DNA of 64,000 nucleotides from GCA-2746605 sp963710615 (GTDB lineage: Bacteria; Bacteroidota; Ignavibacteria; Ignavibacteriales; Melioribacteraceae). How positions within the stretch are numbered: position 1 is the stretch's first letter; every line of letters begins with the position of its first letter. Both the position numbers and the translations under genes were made by a program. The notes under the pieces were generated by a model that was not told the origin of the DNA, searched no databases, and saw only the letters and a program-made list of their open reading frames with translations. Shown here one piece after another: positions 54,457-63,411 of this stretch. Location of the stretch: contig CAVQBF010000031.1 in the NCBI GenBank assembly GCA_963710615.1, positions 124,001 through 188,000 on the forward strand, read 5' to 3'.

Positions 54457-54902
54457 ATATCAATAGTAAATTTATTTATAGAATTAAGGTATTTATTTAC
54501 CAGACTATTTTCAAGTCTTTTCATTTTCTTCTTATCTTTTTCCACTTTATCATCGTAACCAATCATGTGAAGAAAACCATGAATTATTAATCTTAAAATT
54601 TCATTCTCCAAACTTACATTATATTTCTTTGCAAATAAAGAGGCATCGTCCAAAGATATAAAAATTTCGCCATCTAAAGTATAATTTTCTCCTGAATAAT
54701 TAAAGGTAATTATATCAGTGGAATAATTATGCCCTAAATATTCTTTATTTATTGGTTTTATTTGATCAGCGGTTACAAAATTTATTACCAAAGAATCTAT
54801 CTCAAAATTTAAATCTGACTTTAGCCTTGAAATAAAATTATGAACTGTACTTTTTCTAAGCTTATTTTTAGTAGAATTTGTTATGAATAAATTTTTAATC
54901 AA
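54453..54902 (-). CDS. ybeY: Endoribonuclease YbeY
   Basis: YbeY-type metal-dependent RNase used in rRNA maturation and quality control (149 residues). The metal motif is HGFLHMIGYDD near 108-118: His108 and His112 are there, but the third expected His (position 118) is Asp. This kind of change is known in YbeY of Bacteroidota relatives, so the protein is probably active. The NKEYLGHNYSTDIITFNY region near 52-69 is typical. It is co-transcribed with the Smg gene (4-base overlap). Confidence 0.92.
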   Translation of the reverse strand: MIKNLFITNSTKNKLRKSTVHNFISRLKSDLNFEIDSLVINFVTADQIKPINKEYLGHNYSTDIITFNYSGENYTLDGEIFISLDDASLFAKKYNVSLENEILRLIIHGFLHMIGYDDKVEKDKKKMKRLENSLVNKYLNSINKFTIDI

Positions 54903-54908
54903 GTTTTT

Positions 54909-55469
54909 TTATTTGCTAACTTTTAATGAATTAAGAGTGATTTGAGTATACTTTTTATATCGCTCTGCAGATGCTTCAAAATCATCCATTTCCTCTTTGG
55001 TCAGATCACGGATTATTTTACCAGGGACCCCTGCGATTAATTTCCCCGTTGGAACTACAAATCCAGGTTTAACAACTGATCCGGCTGCAACCATTGATTT
55101 TTCTTCAACAACTGCTCCATCTAAGACTATTGCACCAATCCCAATTAGTGATAAATCATAAATCGTGCATCCGTGTAGTTTAACACTATGACCTATTGTA
55201 ACTTTATTACCAATATTTAAAGGAAATCTTTTATTGGTAACATGCAGCATGGATAAATCTTGAATATTGGTATCATAACCAATTTTAACGTAATGAACAT
55301 CTCCTCTAATCACAGAATTGTACCATACACTTGAATTGGCCCCAATTTCAACATCACCAATAATTTTTGCACCTGATGCAATAAAAACTGACTCCTCAAC
55401 TGTGGGAAATAAATCTTTATATGGAAATAAATTTTGTTCCTTGCCAATATTGGTATATTTTGATGACAC
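54909..55469 (-). CDS. Gamma carbonic anhydrase family protein
   Basis: A 186-residue left-handed beta-helix protein. The zinc-ligand pattern is QDLSMLHVT near 77 and IGHSVKLHGC near 97-106, three histidines as in gamma carbonic anhydrases. The YrdA/PaaY-like group often shows little carbonic anhydrase activity, so the reaction is not certain. It ends six bases before ybeY and begins four bases after the processing protease. Confidence 0.88.
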   Translation of the reverse strand: MSSKYTNIGKEQNLFPYKDLFPTVEESVFIASGAKIIGDVEIGANSSVWYNSVIRGDVHYVKIGYDTNIQDLSMLHVTNKRFPLNIGNKVTIGHSVKLHGCTIYDLSLIGIGAIVLDGAVVEEKSMVAAGSVVKPGFVVPTGKLIAGVPGKIIRDLTKEEMDDFEASAERYKKYTQITLNSLKVSK

Positions 55470-55473
55470 TTAG

Positions 55474-57072
55474 TTATCCAGTAATTTTATAATTTTGCTC
55501 TAACAATTCCTTAGCTTTTTTAAACTGATTGTCTGTTCCAAGTAATATTCTATACCATCCATCACTTTTCCAAAATGTTCTTGCCACATGAGCCTTTAGC
55601 CTTAACATAATATAATTTTTATCTTTTTCAAATTCATCTTTATTGAATTTTACTTTATTTTCCTCAGCAAAACTAATGAAAGAATTTATTTCATTTTTTG
55701 GAAAATAAAATTTTTCAATAAATTTTTGCAAATCATTTCCATACTCTGAGATGATTTTTTCGGAGTTATTATCCAAATACTTTCGCACATACCTAAAATA
55801 TAAATCCTTACTACGAAGTAGAATACTATAGTATGTTAGATCATCATTATGAACAGTAAAATCTGGAGTGATTCCACCATTGGCATATAATTCTCTCCCA
55901 GCTTCTGTTGTAAATATTTCTTTTGTTGAATCACTTTCTTCAATGTTTATTACTTCAGTCAATTCATCATTTGCTTCTGAAGGCATTACAGCATAATAAT
56001 TTTCACGATCAGAAAAATCACGCTGAATTATTCTTCCCGAAGGCGTATAATATTTTGAGATAGTAATTCTAACAGCTGAATTATCAGCTAGCGTAAAGGG
56101 CTGCTGAACTAAACCCTTTCCAAATGTTGTTTCTCCTATAATTATTCCTCTATCCCAATCTTGTATTGCTCCTGAGACAATTTCACTTGCCGAGGCACTA
56201 CCGCTATTAACCAAAACAGCCAATGATAAATTCTCATACGGATACGGCCGTTCGGCAATTCTCTCAACGTCTAAATCTGATTTCCGACCTTGAGTGTAAA
56301 CTATAAGTTTATTGTCATCAAGAAAGAGATCGGCAACCTTAACAGCTTGATCCATATAACCGCCGGGATTGTTTCTAAGATCAAGAATTAATTTTTTCAT
56401 CCCAAAATTTGTCAACTGCTCCAATGCTGAACTAATTTCATAAATTGTTGTTTCAGCGAACTTTGAAATTGATATATAGGCGATTGTATCGTTAACCATT
56501 AAAGCTGCTTCTACAGTATTTAATGGAATCTGGTCACGAATTAATGAAAAACTGAGTTCGCTATTTATAAAAGGTCGGTAGATTTTTAATTCAACTTCAC
56601 TTCCTTTCTCACCACGCAAGTTTGATACAACTTCTTTGTTTGTATAGCCAATTGAATTTTTACCTTCAATCTCAATAATTCTATCACCAGGTAGTATTCC
56701 AACTGATTCACTAGGTCCGCCTGAGATTGCACTAACTACTGTAATTGAATCATTAATAATTTGGAACTCGATTCCAATTCCCTCGAAATTACCTTTTAGC
56801 TCTTCACTTATACCAATTTGTTGAATTTCAGGGATATATACTGAATGTGGGTCAAGGTTTTCCAACATACCAGATATTGCATACTCAACCAATTCATCCT
56901 TATTTACATCTTTAAAGTAATATTCCTCTGTATAATCAAGCACTTCACTAAATTTCTCAACAGCATCATCAGACTTTGAATTATATAAAACATCCTTTAA
57001 ATTTACTCCAATAAAAACACCTACAATAAACACTATTCCTAAGATTAGTGTGAAATATTTTGATTTGAGCAT
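55474..57072 (-). CDS. C-terminal processing peptidase (S41 family)
   Basis: CtpA/Prc-like serine protease of 532 residues. An N-terminal membrane helix (about 7-23), a PDZ domain (about 97-180) and an S41 domain with the probable nucleophile Ser292 in NSGSASASEIVSG and Lys319 in TFGKGLVQ. It cuts C-terminal tails of envelope proteins. A C-terminal extension of about 150 residues past the protease core is usual in Bacteroidota members. It follows the Wzi-like gene by 10 bases. Confidence 0.93.
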   Translation of the reverse strand: MLKSKYFTLILGIVFIVGVFIGVNLKDVLYNSKSDDAVEKFSEVLDYTEEYYFKDVNKDELVEYAISGMLENLDPHSVYIPEIQQIGISEELKGNFEGIGIEFQIINDSITVVSAISGGPSESVGILPGDRIIEIEGKNSIGYTNKEVVSNLRGEKGSEVELKIYRPFINSELSFSLIRDQIPLNTVEAALMVNDTIAYISISKFAETTIYEISSALEQLTNFGMKKLILDLRNNPGGYMDQAVKVADLFLDDNKLIVYTQGRKSDLDVERIAERPYPYENLSLAVLVNSGSASASEIVSGAIQDWDRGIIIGETTFGKGLVQQPFTLADNSAVRITISKYYTPSGRIIQRDFSDRENYYAVMPSEANDELTEVINIEESDSTKEIFTTEAGRELYANGGITPDFTVHNDDLTYYSILLRSKDLYFRYVRKYLDNNSEKIISEYGNDLQKFIEKFYFPKNEINSFISFAEENKVKFNKDEFEKDKNYIMLRLKAHVARTFWKSDGWYRILLGTDNQFKKAKELLEQNYKITG

Positions 57073-57082
57073 TAAATTTTAC

Positions 57083-58759
57083 CTATAGTTTGATATATAG
57101 TGAAAAGGTAGCGAATAATTCTTGAGGATATTGTGATCTAGCTAATGTTTTTTTAGAATAATTTAACACTAATGAAAAAATCCAACTTTTTATTGGTTCA
57201 ATTTCCGTTTTGAAATGGTATTCTCTGAAAATTTCTTTTTCACCCTGAAGAAAATATACTTCTTCGGAATCATTAACTCGGTGTCCTAAATTAATGTCTC
57301 CACCATAATTAATAATTTCACCATTATCAGAAATTGTATTTGCACCGTGAACCGTATAGCTAAATCCTAAATTAATATTTACTCGGTAGTGAGGTCTATA
57401 ATAAATATTTATTGATGTTGAGCTTGAATTAGGCTCCAAAACTGATCCCAGATTAAAATTAGAATTTGTAAAATTATTATCATAAATTCTATGAGAGAAT
57501 ACATATGGATCAATTTTAATATACTGCAATTCTAAATCAAGAGGAATTAAATAATAAAGTTGACTTGAGTAGGCACCGATACTCAACAAGGTTTGATTAC
57601 CATACCAGCCTTTACCAATTTTACCAAAATCAATATCATCAATTAGGATTGTTGAATATAATTTTAATTTATTAAATGAATTATTTTGTAAATCAAAAAA
57701 GAGAAAAGTATTATCTCTATCCTGATTAGCATGCTCGGCACTTTTATAAAAATTGAATGGATTTAAATAAGCAAAATCAATATTTCTGTTAGCATAGATT
57801 ATCATTTCACCCAATCCCAAATTTAGGTGCCTTGATGGATTGAATCCAAATCTATGATAAGCTAAGTACTTATCATTAACTAGATTAATGTTTCCTTGAA
57901 TTGGATCTAAATTAACTGTTTGCATGCCAAGTAATTTCCCATGAAAAAAAGAAAAGTTGAATGCTTCGTAATTTAAATTTAGGCTAATGTAATCCATTCT
58001 TGGAGCATTATCGCTAAGTATTACTTTATTGATGCCATGACCGATTAATTTTCTATCATTACCGATTTTTAACTTTAAATAACTATTTTCTAACGTAAGG
58101 TATGTAGAAGTTTCATCAAAAAAATTATCCCCAAGATCAGAAGATGTCGTACGATTAAATTTATAATTGTATTTTAATGAAGAAAAATTTTTTGCTAAAT
58201 CTTTATTCCCAAAGAATGATCCATTCGTTGTATTTATTTCAAAACCAATTATATTATAAAATGAACCTCTAAAGTTGCCACCGAATCGGTAAAGAGTTGA
58301 ATTTGCATTAACTTTATTTGCAATATCTGAAAGATGCAAGTAATCAGCTTTACCAAGAAAATTTAAAAATATTGAAGTTCCATTATTATTATGATATGTA
58401 TAAATATATTTTTCGTTTCCCGAAAAAAGATAATTTAGGTTTAGGCTTGGGACTAAAGTCTCACTTTTCTGTAGAGTTGATACTAAATCAAATTCAAACT
58501 CAGCAACAAAATCAGCTAGTTTATTTTGATCAATCCGATCAAGTTTTTCATAATTGTTGATTATCTCAACAAGATAACTTTTAATTTCATTTCTTGTCTT
58601 TGGTAATTCAAAAGAATTATAATTTGAGATAACTTCTATCGTCTGCATTCTATTTAAATATTCATAAATTTCATCTTCGATTCCCACATATCCAACTTGA
58701 GCCCAGACATTAAGCGGCAAAATACCGCTTAGAATTACGATATATAATATTTTTTTCAT
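57083..58759 (-). CDS. Outer-membrane beta-barrel protein, probable capsule assembly Wzi family
   Basis: A 558-residue exported protein with a signal peptide (1-20, cleavage near VWAQVG). The first 100 residues are helical (EDEIYEYLNRMQTIEVI...), then many alternating beta strands rich in aromatic and Asn residues, ending ATFSLYIKL. The helical start before a long barrel matches Wzi-type capsule anchor proteins as found in Bacteroidota. A neighbouring glycosyltransferase fits a surface polysaccharide role, but capsule genes as a group are not present here. Family call moderate. Confidence 0.65.
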   Translation of the reverse strand: MKKILYIVILSGILPLNVWAQVGYVGIEDEIYEYLNRMQTIEVISNYNSFELPKTRNEIKSYLVEIINNYEKLDRIDQNKLADFVAEFEFDLVSTLQKSETLVPSLNLNYLFSGNEKYIYTYHNNNGTSIFLNFLGKADYLHLSDIANKVNANSTLYRFGGNFRGSFYNIIGFEINTTNGSFFGNKDLAKNFSSLKYNYKFNRTTSSDLGDNFFDETSTYLTLENSYLKLKIGNDRKLIGHGINKVILSDNAPRMDYISLNLNYEAFNFSFFHGKLLGMQTVNLDPIQGNINLVNDKYLAYHRFGFNPSRHLNLGLGEMIIYANRNIDFAYLNPFNFYKSAEHANQDRDNTFLFFDLQNNSFNKLKLYSTILIDDIDFGKIGKGWYGNQTLLSIGAYSSQLYYLIPLDLELQYIKIDPYVFSHRIYDNNFTNSNFNLGSVLEPNSSSTSINIYYRPHYRVNINLGFSYTVHGANTISDNGEIINYGGDINLGHRVNDSEEVYFLQGEKEIFREYHFKTEIEPIKSWIFSLVLNYSKKTLARSQYPQELFATFSLYIKL

Positions 58760-58777
58760 GATTATTTTTTAACAACT

Positions 58778-58794
58778 ATAGGGTCTAACCCTAT
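58778..58794. other. Hairpin containing the glycosyltransferase stop codon
   Basis: ATAGGGT (58778-58784) and ACCCTAT (58788-58794) form a 7-bp perfect stem with a three-base loop. The TAG stop of the minus-strand glycosyltransferase (58791-58793) is inside the stem. No T run follows on the minus strand, so a processing or regulatory role is as likely as termination. Confidence 0.45.
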
Positions 58795-59522
58795 CTTACT
58801 TCTTTCCATTCAGTTGATTTTGAAGATTTAGCAAAAATTATATAAATACTGTTGATGAGCCAAGTGAAAAGAATTCTGAAATGACCAATTTTTCTATATC
58901 GTCTTGGAGATTCATAGACAGTTAGATTCCGTGCAAATAAAATTTTACCATCTTTTCGAATTCTTCTAAAAAGATCAAAATCTTCCCCAGCAGCTAAATC
59001 TTCATTATAACCGCCGTAGTCATCAAAAACACTCTTTTTAATAATATGACATTCTCCCCTTCCCATTCCTAATCCAATGATATTTAAAAAATGAAAATAA
59101 TAGTTGTAAAATGTCTGGAATACAATATCAACGAATTTTTGTTCTTCCGGAAAAACTTTCACACAGCAAGTCATAGCCAGATATTTATGCTTTAAAAAGC
59201 TATTGATTATGGCTGTAAAAACTGCTTCAAAATTCTTTATATAAATATCACCATTATAAAAAATCAATATTTCACCGTTTGCAGCATTAGCACCAACATT
59301 TCTTCCCATGGAAATATTTTGATTAAATCCATCTTTGTTCTTTAGGATAATATCAGCATGTTTTTCAGCAATCTTTAAGGTTTTATCAGAACTTCCTCCA
59401 TCAGAAATAATAATTTCATAATTATACTTCTTTCTTAGATCAGCGTTATCAATCACCTCTAATAATCGTGGAAGTAATTTTTCTTCATTTAGCGTTGGTA
59501 TAATAATGCTGTATTTAATCAT
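58791..59522 (-). CDS. Glycosyltransferase family 2
   Basis: A 243-residue GT2 enzyme. YSIIIPTLNEEKLLPRLL near 4-21 is the nucleotide-sugar start, ISDGGSSDKT near 39-48, FYNGDIYIKN holds the DxD-like metal site, and GGYNEDLAAGEDFDLFRRI near 178-196 is the acceptor/base region. A C-terminal hydrophobic stretch near 220-238 may bind the membrane. It probably adds a sugar to a lipid- or surface-linked glycan. It starts two bases after the DUF2279 gene ends. Confidence 0.9.
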   Translation of the reverse strand: MIKYSIIIPTLNEEKLLPRLLEVIDNADLRKKYNYEIIISDGGSSDKTLKIAEKHADIILKNKDGFNQNISMGRNVGANAANGEILIFYNGDIYIKNFEAVFTAIINSFLKHKYLAMTCCVKVFPEEQKFVDIVFQTFYNYYFHFLNIIGLGMGRGECHIIKKSVFDDYGGYNEDLAAGEDFDLFRRIRKDGKILFARNLTVYESPRRYRKIGHFRILFTWLINSIYIIFAKSSKSTEWKEVR

Positions 59523-59523
59523 A

Positions 59524-60513
59524 CTAGTATATAAATAAGGCTAATTTAATCCCGTCTTCCGATATTTCAATTCCCGGCATAGGAAAGTGAATGTAATTTA
59601 ATGTATTTTTTATGAATGACCAAAATTTTCCATACAATGGAATTACTTCAGCATCAAAATCGAATGCTAAATAATAATATGGTTTGACATTTTCTGCTGT
59701 TGAATAATCTCCAATTCCACTTACAAAATATCCAACCGAAAGCATTAAAAATGATGGCCAGTACTCAGCAATACTTGCAGGGAGCAAGTTTTTCATTCTA
59801 AATGCCAACCACATTTTTTGACCTTCATAATCATCTGAGAAATTATTGTCCGGTTTATCACCATTACGCAATGCTTTTGAGGGCCAATAACTCACGCGCA
59901 TTTGAAAATTATTTAAATATGGGAAATAATATCTTGATACAAAATAACTAGCCCCAAATAAATTCGAAATTGCATCACCAGGACTAAATCCCCATTTAGG
60001 TTTACCGCTTGCTTTTTCAATTGGAGCAAAACCATCTTGAATTTCAACATATAATTGCATACCTAATCCACCCAGAGCTCCATACCAGACGGCAGATTCT
60101 TCATCAAAATTAGCTGCTTCAAAACCAGCAGATAAAAAATGTGAAATGACAGCAGCACCAAATGCATGTCCAAATTTATCTATATTTTTAGCATATTTAT
60201 TATCCGAGACAACGTGAAAACTGCCATCATAAATATAATTTGAATCCGATTTCCACCATGTATTTTTGTAATATTCATTGATCTGATAGAGTATAAGCGA
60301 ATAACCCAATCCAATTCCGCCAAGTGTGTAATAATCTTTTTCTTGATTAAAAGGCTCTAGCTTTTGTGGAATATTTTTACTCATTAAGCTAAGTGGAATT
60401 CTTTCAGGGTCAAGTTTATTTGATACTGTTGAATCAATTGACTGTGGTACTAAGTTAATATTAAAAAATAAGAGTATCATTAAAATCAATAAAAAAATCT
60501 GTAAATATTTCAT
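59524..60513 (-). CDS. DUF2279 family exported protein (YfiM-like)
   Basis: A 329-residue exported protein with an N-terminal hydrophobic signal (about 3-24). The DUF2279 core is the segment near 115-190: DKFGHAFGAAVISHFL, VWYGALGGLGMQLYVEI, GFSPGDAISNLFGASY. The rest is beta-rich and may lie in the outer membrane. Function of the family is unknown. It sits between lysS (23-base gap) and the glycosyltransferase (1-base gap) on the minus strand. Confidence 0.8.
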   Translation of the reverse strand: MKYLQIFLLILMILLFFNINLVPQSIDSTVSNKLDPERIPLSLMSKNIPQKLEPFNQEKDYYTLGGIGLGYSLILYQINEYYKNTWWKSDSNYIYDGSFHVVSDNKYAKNIDKFGHAFGAAVISHFLSAGFEAANFDEESAVWYGALGGLGMQLYVEIQDGFAPIEKASGKPKWGFSPGDAISNLFGASYFVSRYYFPYLNNFQMRVSYWPSKALRNGDKPDNNFSDDYEGQKMWLAFRMKNLLPASIAEYWPSFLMLSVGYFVSGIGDYSTAENVKPYYYLAFDFDAEVIPLYGKFWSFIKNTLNYIHFPMPGIEISEDGIKLALFIY

Positions 60514-60536
60514 TTTAATAATACTCTAAAATATTT

Positions 60537-62039
60537 CTAATGTTTTTCCGGTCTCATTTGTGGGAATAATATTACGTCCCGAATAGAAGATTGATTTGTA
60601 AACAGCATAGCCAAGCGGTCGATACCAACCCCCAATCCTGCTGTTGGTGGCATTCCAAATTCAAGAGCCCTTACATAATCTTCATCTATTTGATGTGCTT
60701 CTTCGTCACCCTCATCTTTGAATCTTGACTGCTCAACAAATCTTTCTTTCTGATCAATCGGATCATTTAATTCACTAAAGGCATTACAGATTTCTCTCCC
60801 TAAAACATAACCTTCGAATCTTTCGACAACGCCTTCTTTAGTTCTGTGTTTTTTTGCTAAAGGTGAAAGTTCAACGGGATAATCAGTAACAAAAGTAGGC
60901 TGAACTAATTTTGGTTCAACAACAATTGAAAAAAGTTCATCAATCAATTGTCCCTTATTTTCAATACCTTCGAGCTTAACTCCTCTCTTTTTTACTTCTT
61001 TTGCTAACTCTTCAGTAGAAACCTCCAAAACATTAATATTAGTTTCCCTTTCTAATTCGTCAATCATCGAAATACGTTTCCAGGGTGGTGCAAAGTCAAC
61101 TTCATTTCCTTCAATATTTAACTTTGAGCTTCCCACAACTTCCCTTGCTATATGATTTACCATTTTTTCAACAAATCCCATCATCCATTCATAATCTTTA
61201 TAAGCTGCATAAAGCTCCATCATTGTAAATTCAGGATTATGCGTTCTGTCCATTCCCTCGTTTCTAAAATCTTTCGATATTTCATAAACTCTGTCCATGC
61301 CGCCAACAATTAATCTTTTCAAGTAAAGCTCGTCTGCAATCCTTAAATATAATCGCATATCAAGAGCGTTATGATGAGTTACAAAAGGCCGGGCAGTAGC
61401 ACCACCGTAAAGGGATTGCAAAACTGGTGTTTCAACTTCAAGGAAATCATTTGTGTCTAAAAATTGTCTCATTGAAGAAATAATTTTTGATCGTTTAACA
61501 AAAACATCTTTTATATGCGGATTAACAATAAGATCGACATATCTTTGTCGGTAACGTAATTCCTTGTCGGTAAACTGATCATAAACTTTCTTATTCCCTT
61601 CTTCATCTATAACTTCTTTTGCGATTGGAATCGGTCTAAGAGATTTTGCCAGTAAAGTTAAAGATTTGGTATGTACAGAAATTTCTTCGGTTCTTGTTTT
61701 AAAGACAAATCCCTCAATGCCAATAATATCTCCTATATCAAGCAGCTTGAACAAATCGTATTGTTCATTCAATTCATCTCTTTTTAAGTAAATTTGTATT
61801 CTTCCTTCTTTATCTTGTATTTGAGCAAATGAAGCCTTCCCCATTTTCCTCAAAGCCATTAAACGTCCGGCAATTTTTACCGTTTTCTCTGCATACTCAT
61901 TATAATTATTCTTAATCTGCATAGAATAGGAATCCACTTCGTAAGCATATTCAAAAGGCAATATATTCTTACTTTTTATTGCTTCAAGTTCTTCGAATCT
62001 CCTAGCAATTAAAGTATTCAGTTCTTGATTTTCCAACAT
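60537..62039 (-). CDS. lysS: Lysyl-tRNA synthetase, class II
   Basis: Class II LysRS of 500 residues. An N-terminal OB-fold anticodon-binding domain (about 55-145, KIAGRLMALRKMGKASFAQ), motif 2 (FRNEGMDRTHNPEFTMME near 255-272), and motif 3 (GLGVGIDRLAMLFT near 466-479) are clear. Housekeeping gene; standard length. Confidence 0.97.
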   Translation of the reverse strand: MLENQELNTLIARRFEELEAIKSKNILPFEYAYEVDSYSMQIKNNYNEYAEKTVKIAGRLMALRKMGKASFAQIQDKEGRIQIYLKRDELNEQYDLFKLLDIGDIIGIEGFVFKTRTEEISVHTKSLTLLAKSLRPIPIAKEVIDEEGNKKVYDQFTDKELRYRQRYVDLIVNPHIKDVFVKRSKIISSMRQFLDTNDFLEVETPVLQSLYGGATARPFVTHHNALDMRLYLRIADELYLKRLIVGGMDRVYEISKDFRNEGMDRTHNPEFTMMELYAAYKDYEWMMGFVEKMVNHIAREVVGSSKLNIEGNEVDFAPPWKRISMIDELERETNINVLEVSTEELAKEVKKRGVKLEGIENKGQLIDELFSIVVEPKLVQPTFVTDYPVELSPLAKKHRTKEGVVERFEGYVLGREICNAFSELNDPIDQKERFVEQSRFKDEGDEEAHQIDEDYVRALEFGMPPTAGLGVGIDRLAMLFTNQSSIRDVILFPQMRPEKH

Positions 62040-62075
62040 TCCTCCACTAAGTAAAAATTTTGAGACACTATCAAA

Positions 62076-62777
62076 TTATTTTAAATATTTATTTATTTCT
62101 TTTTTAGTTATTGTTCTAAATTCACCGGATCGTAGGCTTTTCACCGTAAAATTATCAAATCTTATTCGTTTAAGTTCTTGAACTCTATAACCTAGAGTTT
62201 CAAACATTCGTTTCACAAAATGATTTCGTCCTTCAACTGTGATTACATTTGCAACTTTAAAATTATTTCTTTTAGGAAAAGATATGTTTGTAAATAAACT
62301 TTTACGTCTATCAATATATATCCCCTTTAATAATTTCTCTTTGTCTTCAATAGCAAGTTCTTTATCAATAGTAACTTCATATTCCCGTTCAATCTTATTT
62401 TTTGGATGTGTTAAAAAATTTGAGAAATCTCCATCATTAGTGAGAATTAGAACTCCAGTTGTATTAAAATCTAATCTCCCGACTGGGAAAATTTTTTCTT
62501 TAGATCTGATCAGATCTGTTACAGTTGTTCTATTTTTTTCATCTTTGGTAGAGGTAATAACACCCTTGGGCTTATTAAGCAAATAATATACTTTTTTCTG
62601 AGATTTTAGTTTCTCACCATCAATAAACACTTCATCAGTATCAGTATTAATTTTGGTTCCAAGTTCAAAAATCAATTTCCCATTAACAGAAACACGTCCC
62701 TCATTGATGAGTTCATCAGATTTTCTTCTAGATGCTATACCGCATTCCGATAAATATTTATTCAGCCGAACTATCAT
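62076..62777 (-). CDS. rluB: rRNA pseudouridine synthase (RluB/RsuA family)
   Basis: A 233-residue pseudouridine synthase. An N-terminal S4 domain (LNKYLSECGIASRRKSDELI) is followed by the catalytic region with Asp in VGRLDFNTTGVLILTNDG near 96-113. The scpA-scpB-rluB order matches the conserved cluster in which this gene modifies 23S rRNA. It overlaps scpB by 20 bases. Confidence 0.93.
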   Translation of the reverse strand: MIVRLNKYLSECGIASRRKSDELINEGRVSVNGKLIFELGTKINTDTDEVFIDGEKLKSQKKVYYLLNKPKGVITSTKDEKNRTTVTDLIRSKEKIFPVGRLDFNTTGVLILTNDGDFSNFLTHPKNKIEREYEVTIDKELAIEDKEKLLKGIYIDRRKSLFTNISFPKRNNFKVANVITVEGRNHFVKRMFETLGYRVQELKRIRFDNFTVKSLRSGEFRTITKKEINKYLK

Positions 62778-63411
62778 GATCGCTCGTATTTATTATGTCA
62801 TTTTCTAAGTTTTCTTCAATTTCATTCATCATAATTTTCCTTTTCTGTTCAAGGAAATCAGCATCTTTTACAATTTCATCAATTTCTCTTGGTTTTGGTA
62901 AATCACTTAATTTGTTTAAACCAAAATACATTAAAAACTCCGGAGTTGTTGCATATAGCAAAGGTCTGCCAATTGTTTCTGATCTTCCCTTAATTGTTAT
63001 TAAAGTTTTTTCAAGCAAAGTGTTAATCATATAATCACAATTTACACCACGGATGTTTTCTATTTCAGGCTTTGTAATTGGCTGCTTATAAGCAATGATA
63101 GAAAGCGTTTCAAGAGCAGCTTGACTCAATCTTCGTTTACTTTTTTCTGTAGATAAATAACCGACATATTTAGCATACTCAGGTTTAGTTCCAAATATAA
63201 AACCGTCTGCAATAGAAATAATTTTGAAAGATGCTTCATCAGAATAATATTTTTCATTGAGATCACTGACAGATTTTTCAATATCAGAAGTAGTTATACT
63301 GATATCGTTGCCATCTATTTCCTTTATTGCTTTAGTGATTTCATCAGCAGAAATTGGTTCATCAGAAGCAAATATTAATGATTCAATAATTGATTTATAT
63401 ATATTATCCAT
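62758..63411 (-). CDS. scpB: Segregation and condensation protein B
   Basis: ScpB, kleisin partner of the SMC condensin complex (217 residues). Two winged-helix domains; the conserved ALETLSIIAYKQPITKPEIENIRG near 97-120 is the ScpB signature, followed by GRPLLYATTPEFL. Overlaps scpA by eight bases and rluB by 20. Confidence 0.95.
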   Translation of the reverse strand: MDNIYKSIIESLIFASDEPISADEITKAIKEIDGNDISITTSDIEKSVSDLNEKYYSDEASFKIISIADGFIFGTKPEYAKYVGYLSTEKSKRRLSQAALETLSIIAYKQPITKPEIENIRGVNCDYMINTLLEKTLITIKGRSETIGRPLLYATTPEFLMYFGLNKLSDLPKPREIDEIVKDADFLEQKRKIMMNEIEENLENDIINTSDHDSSAE

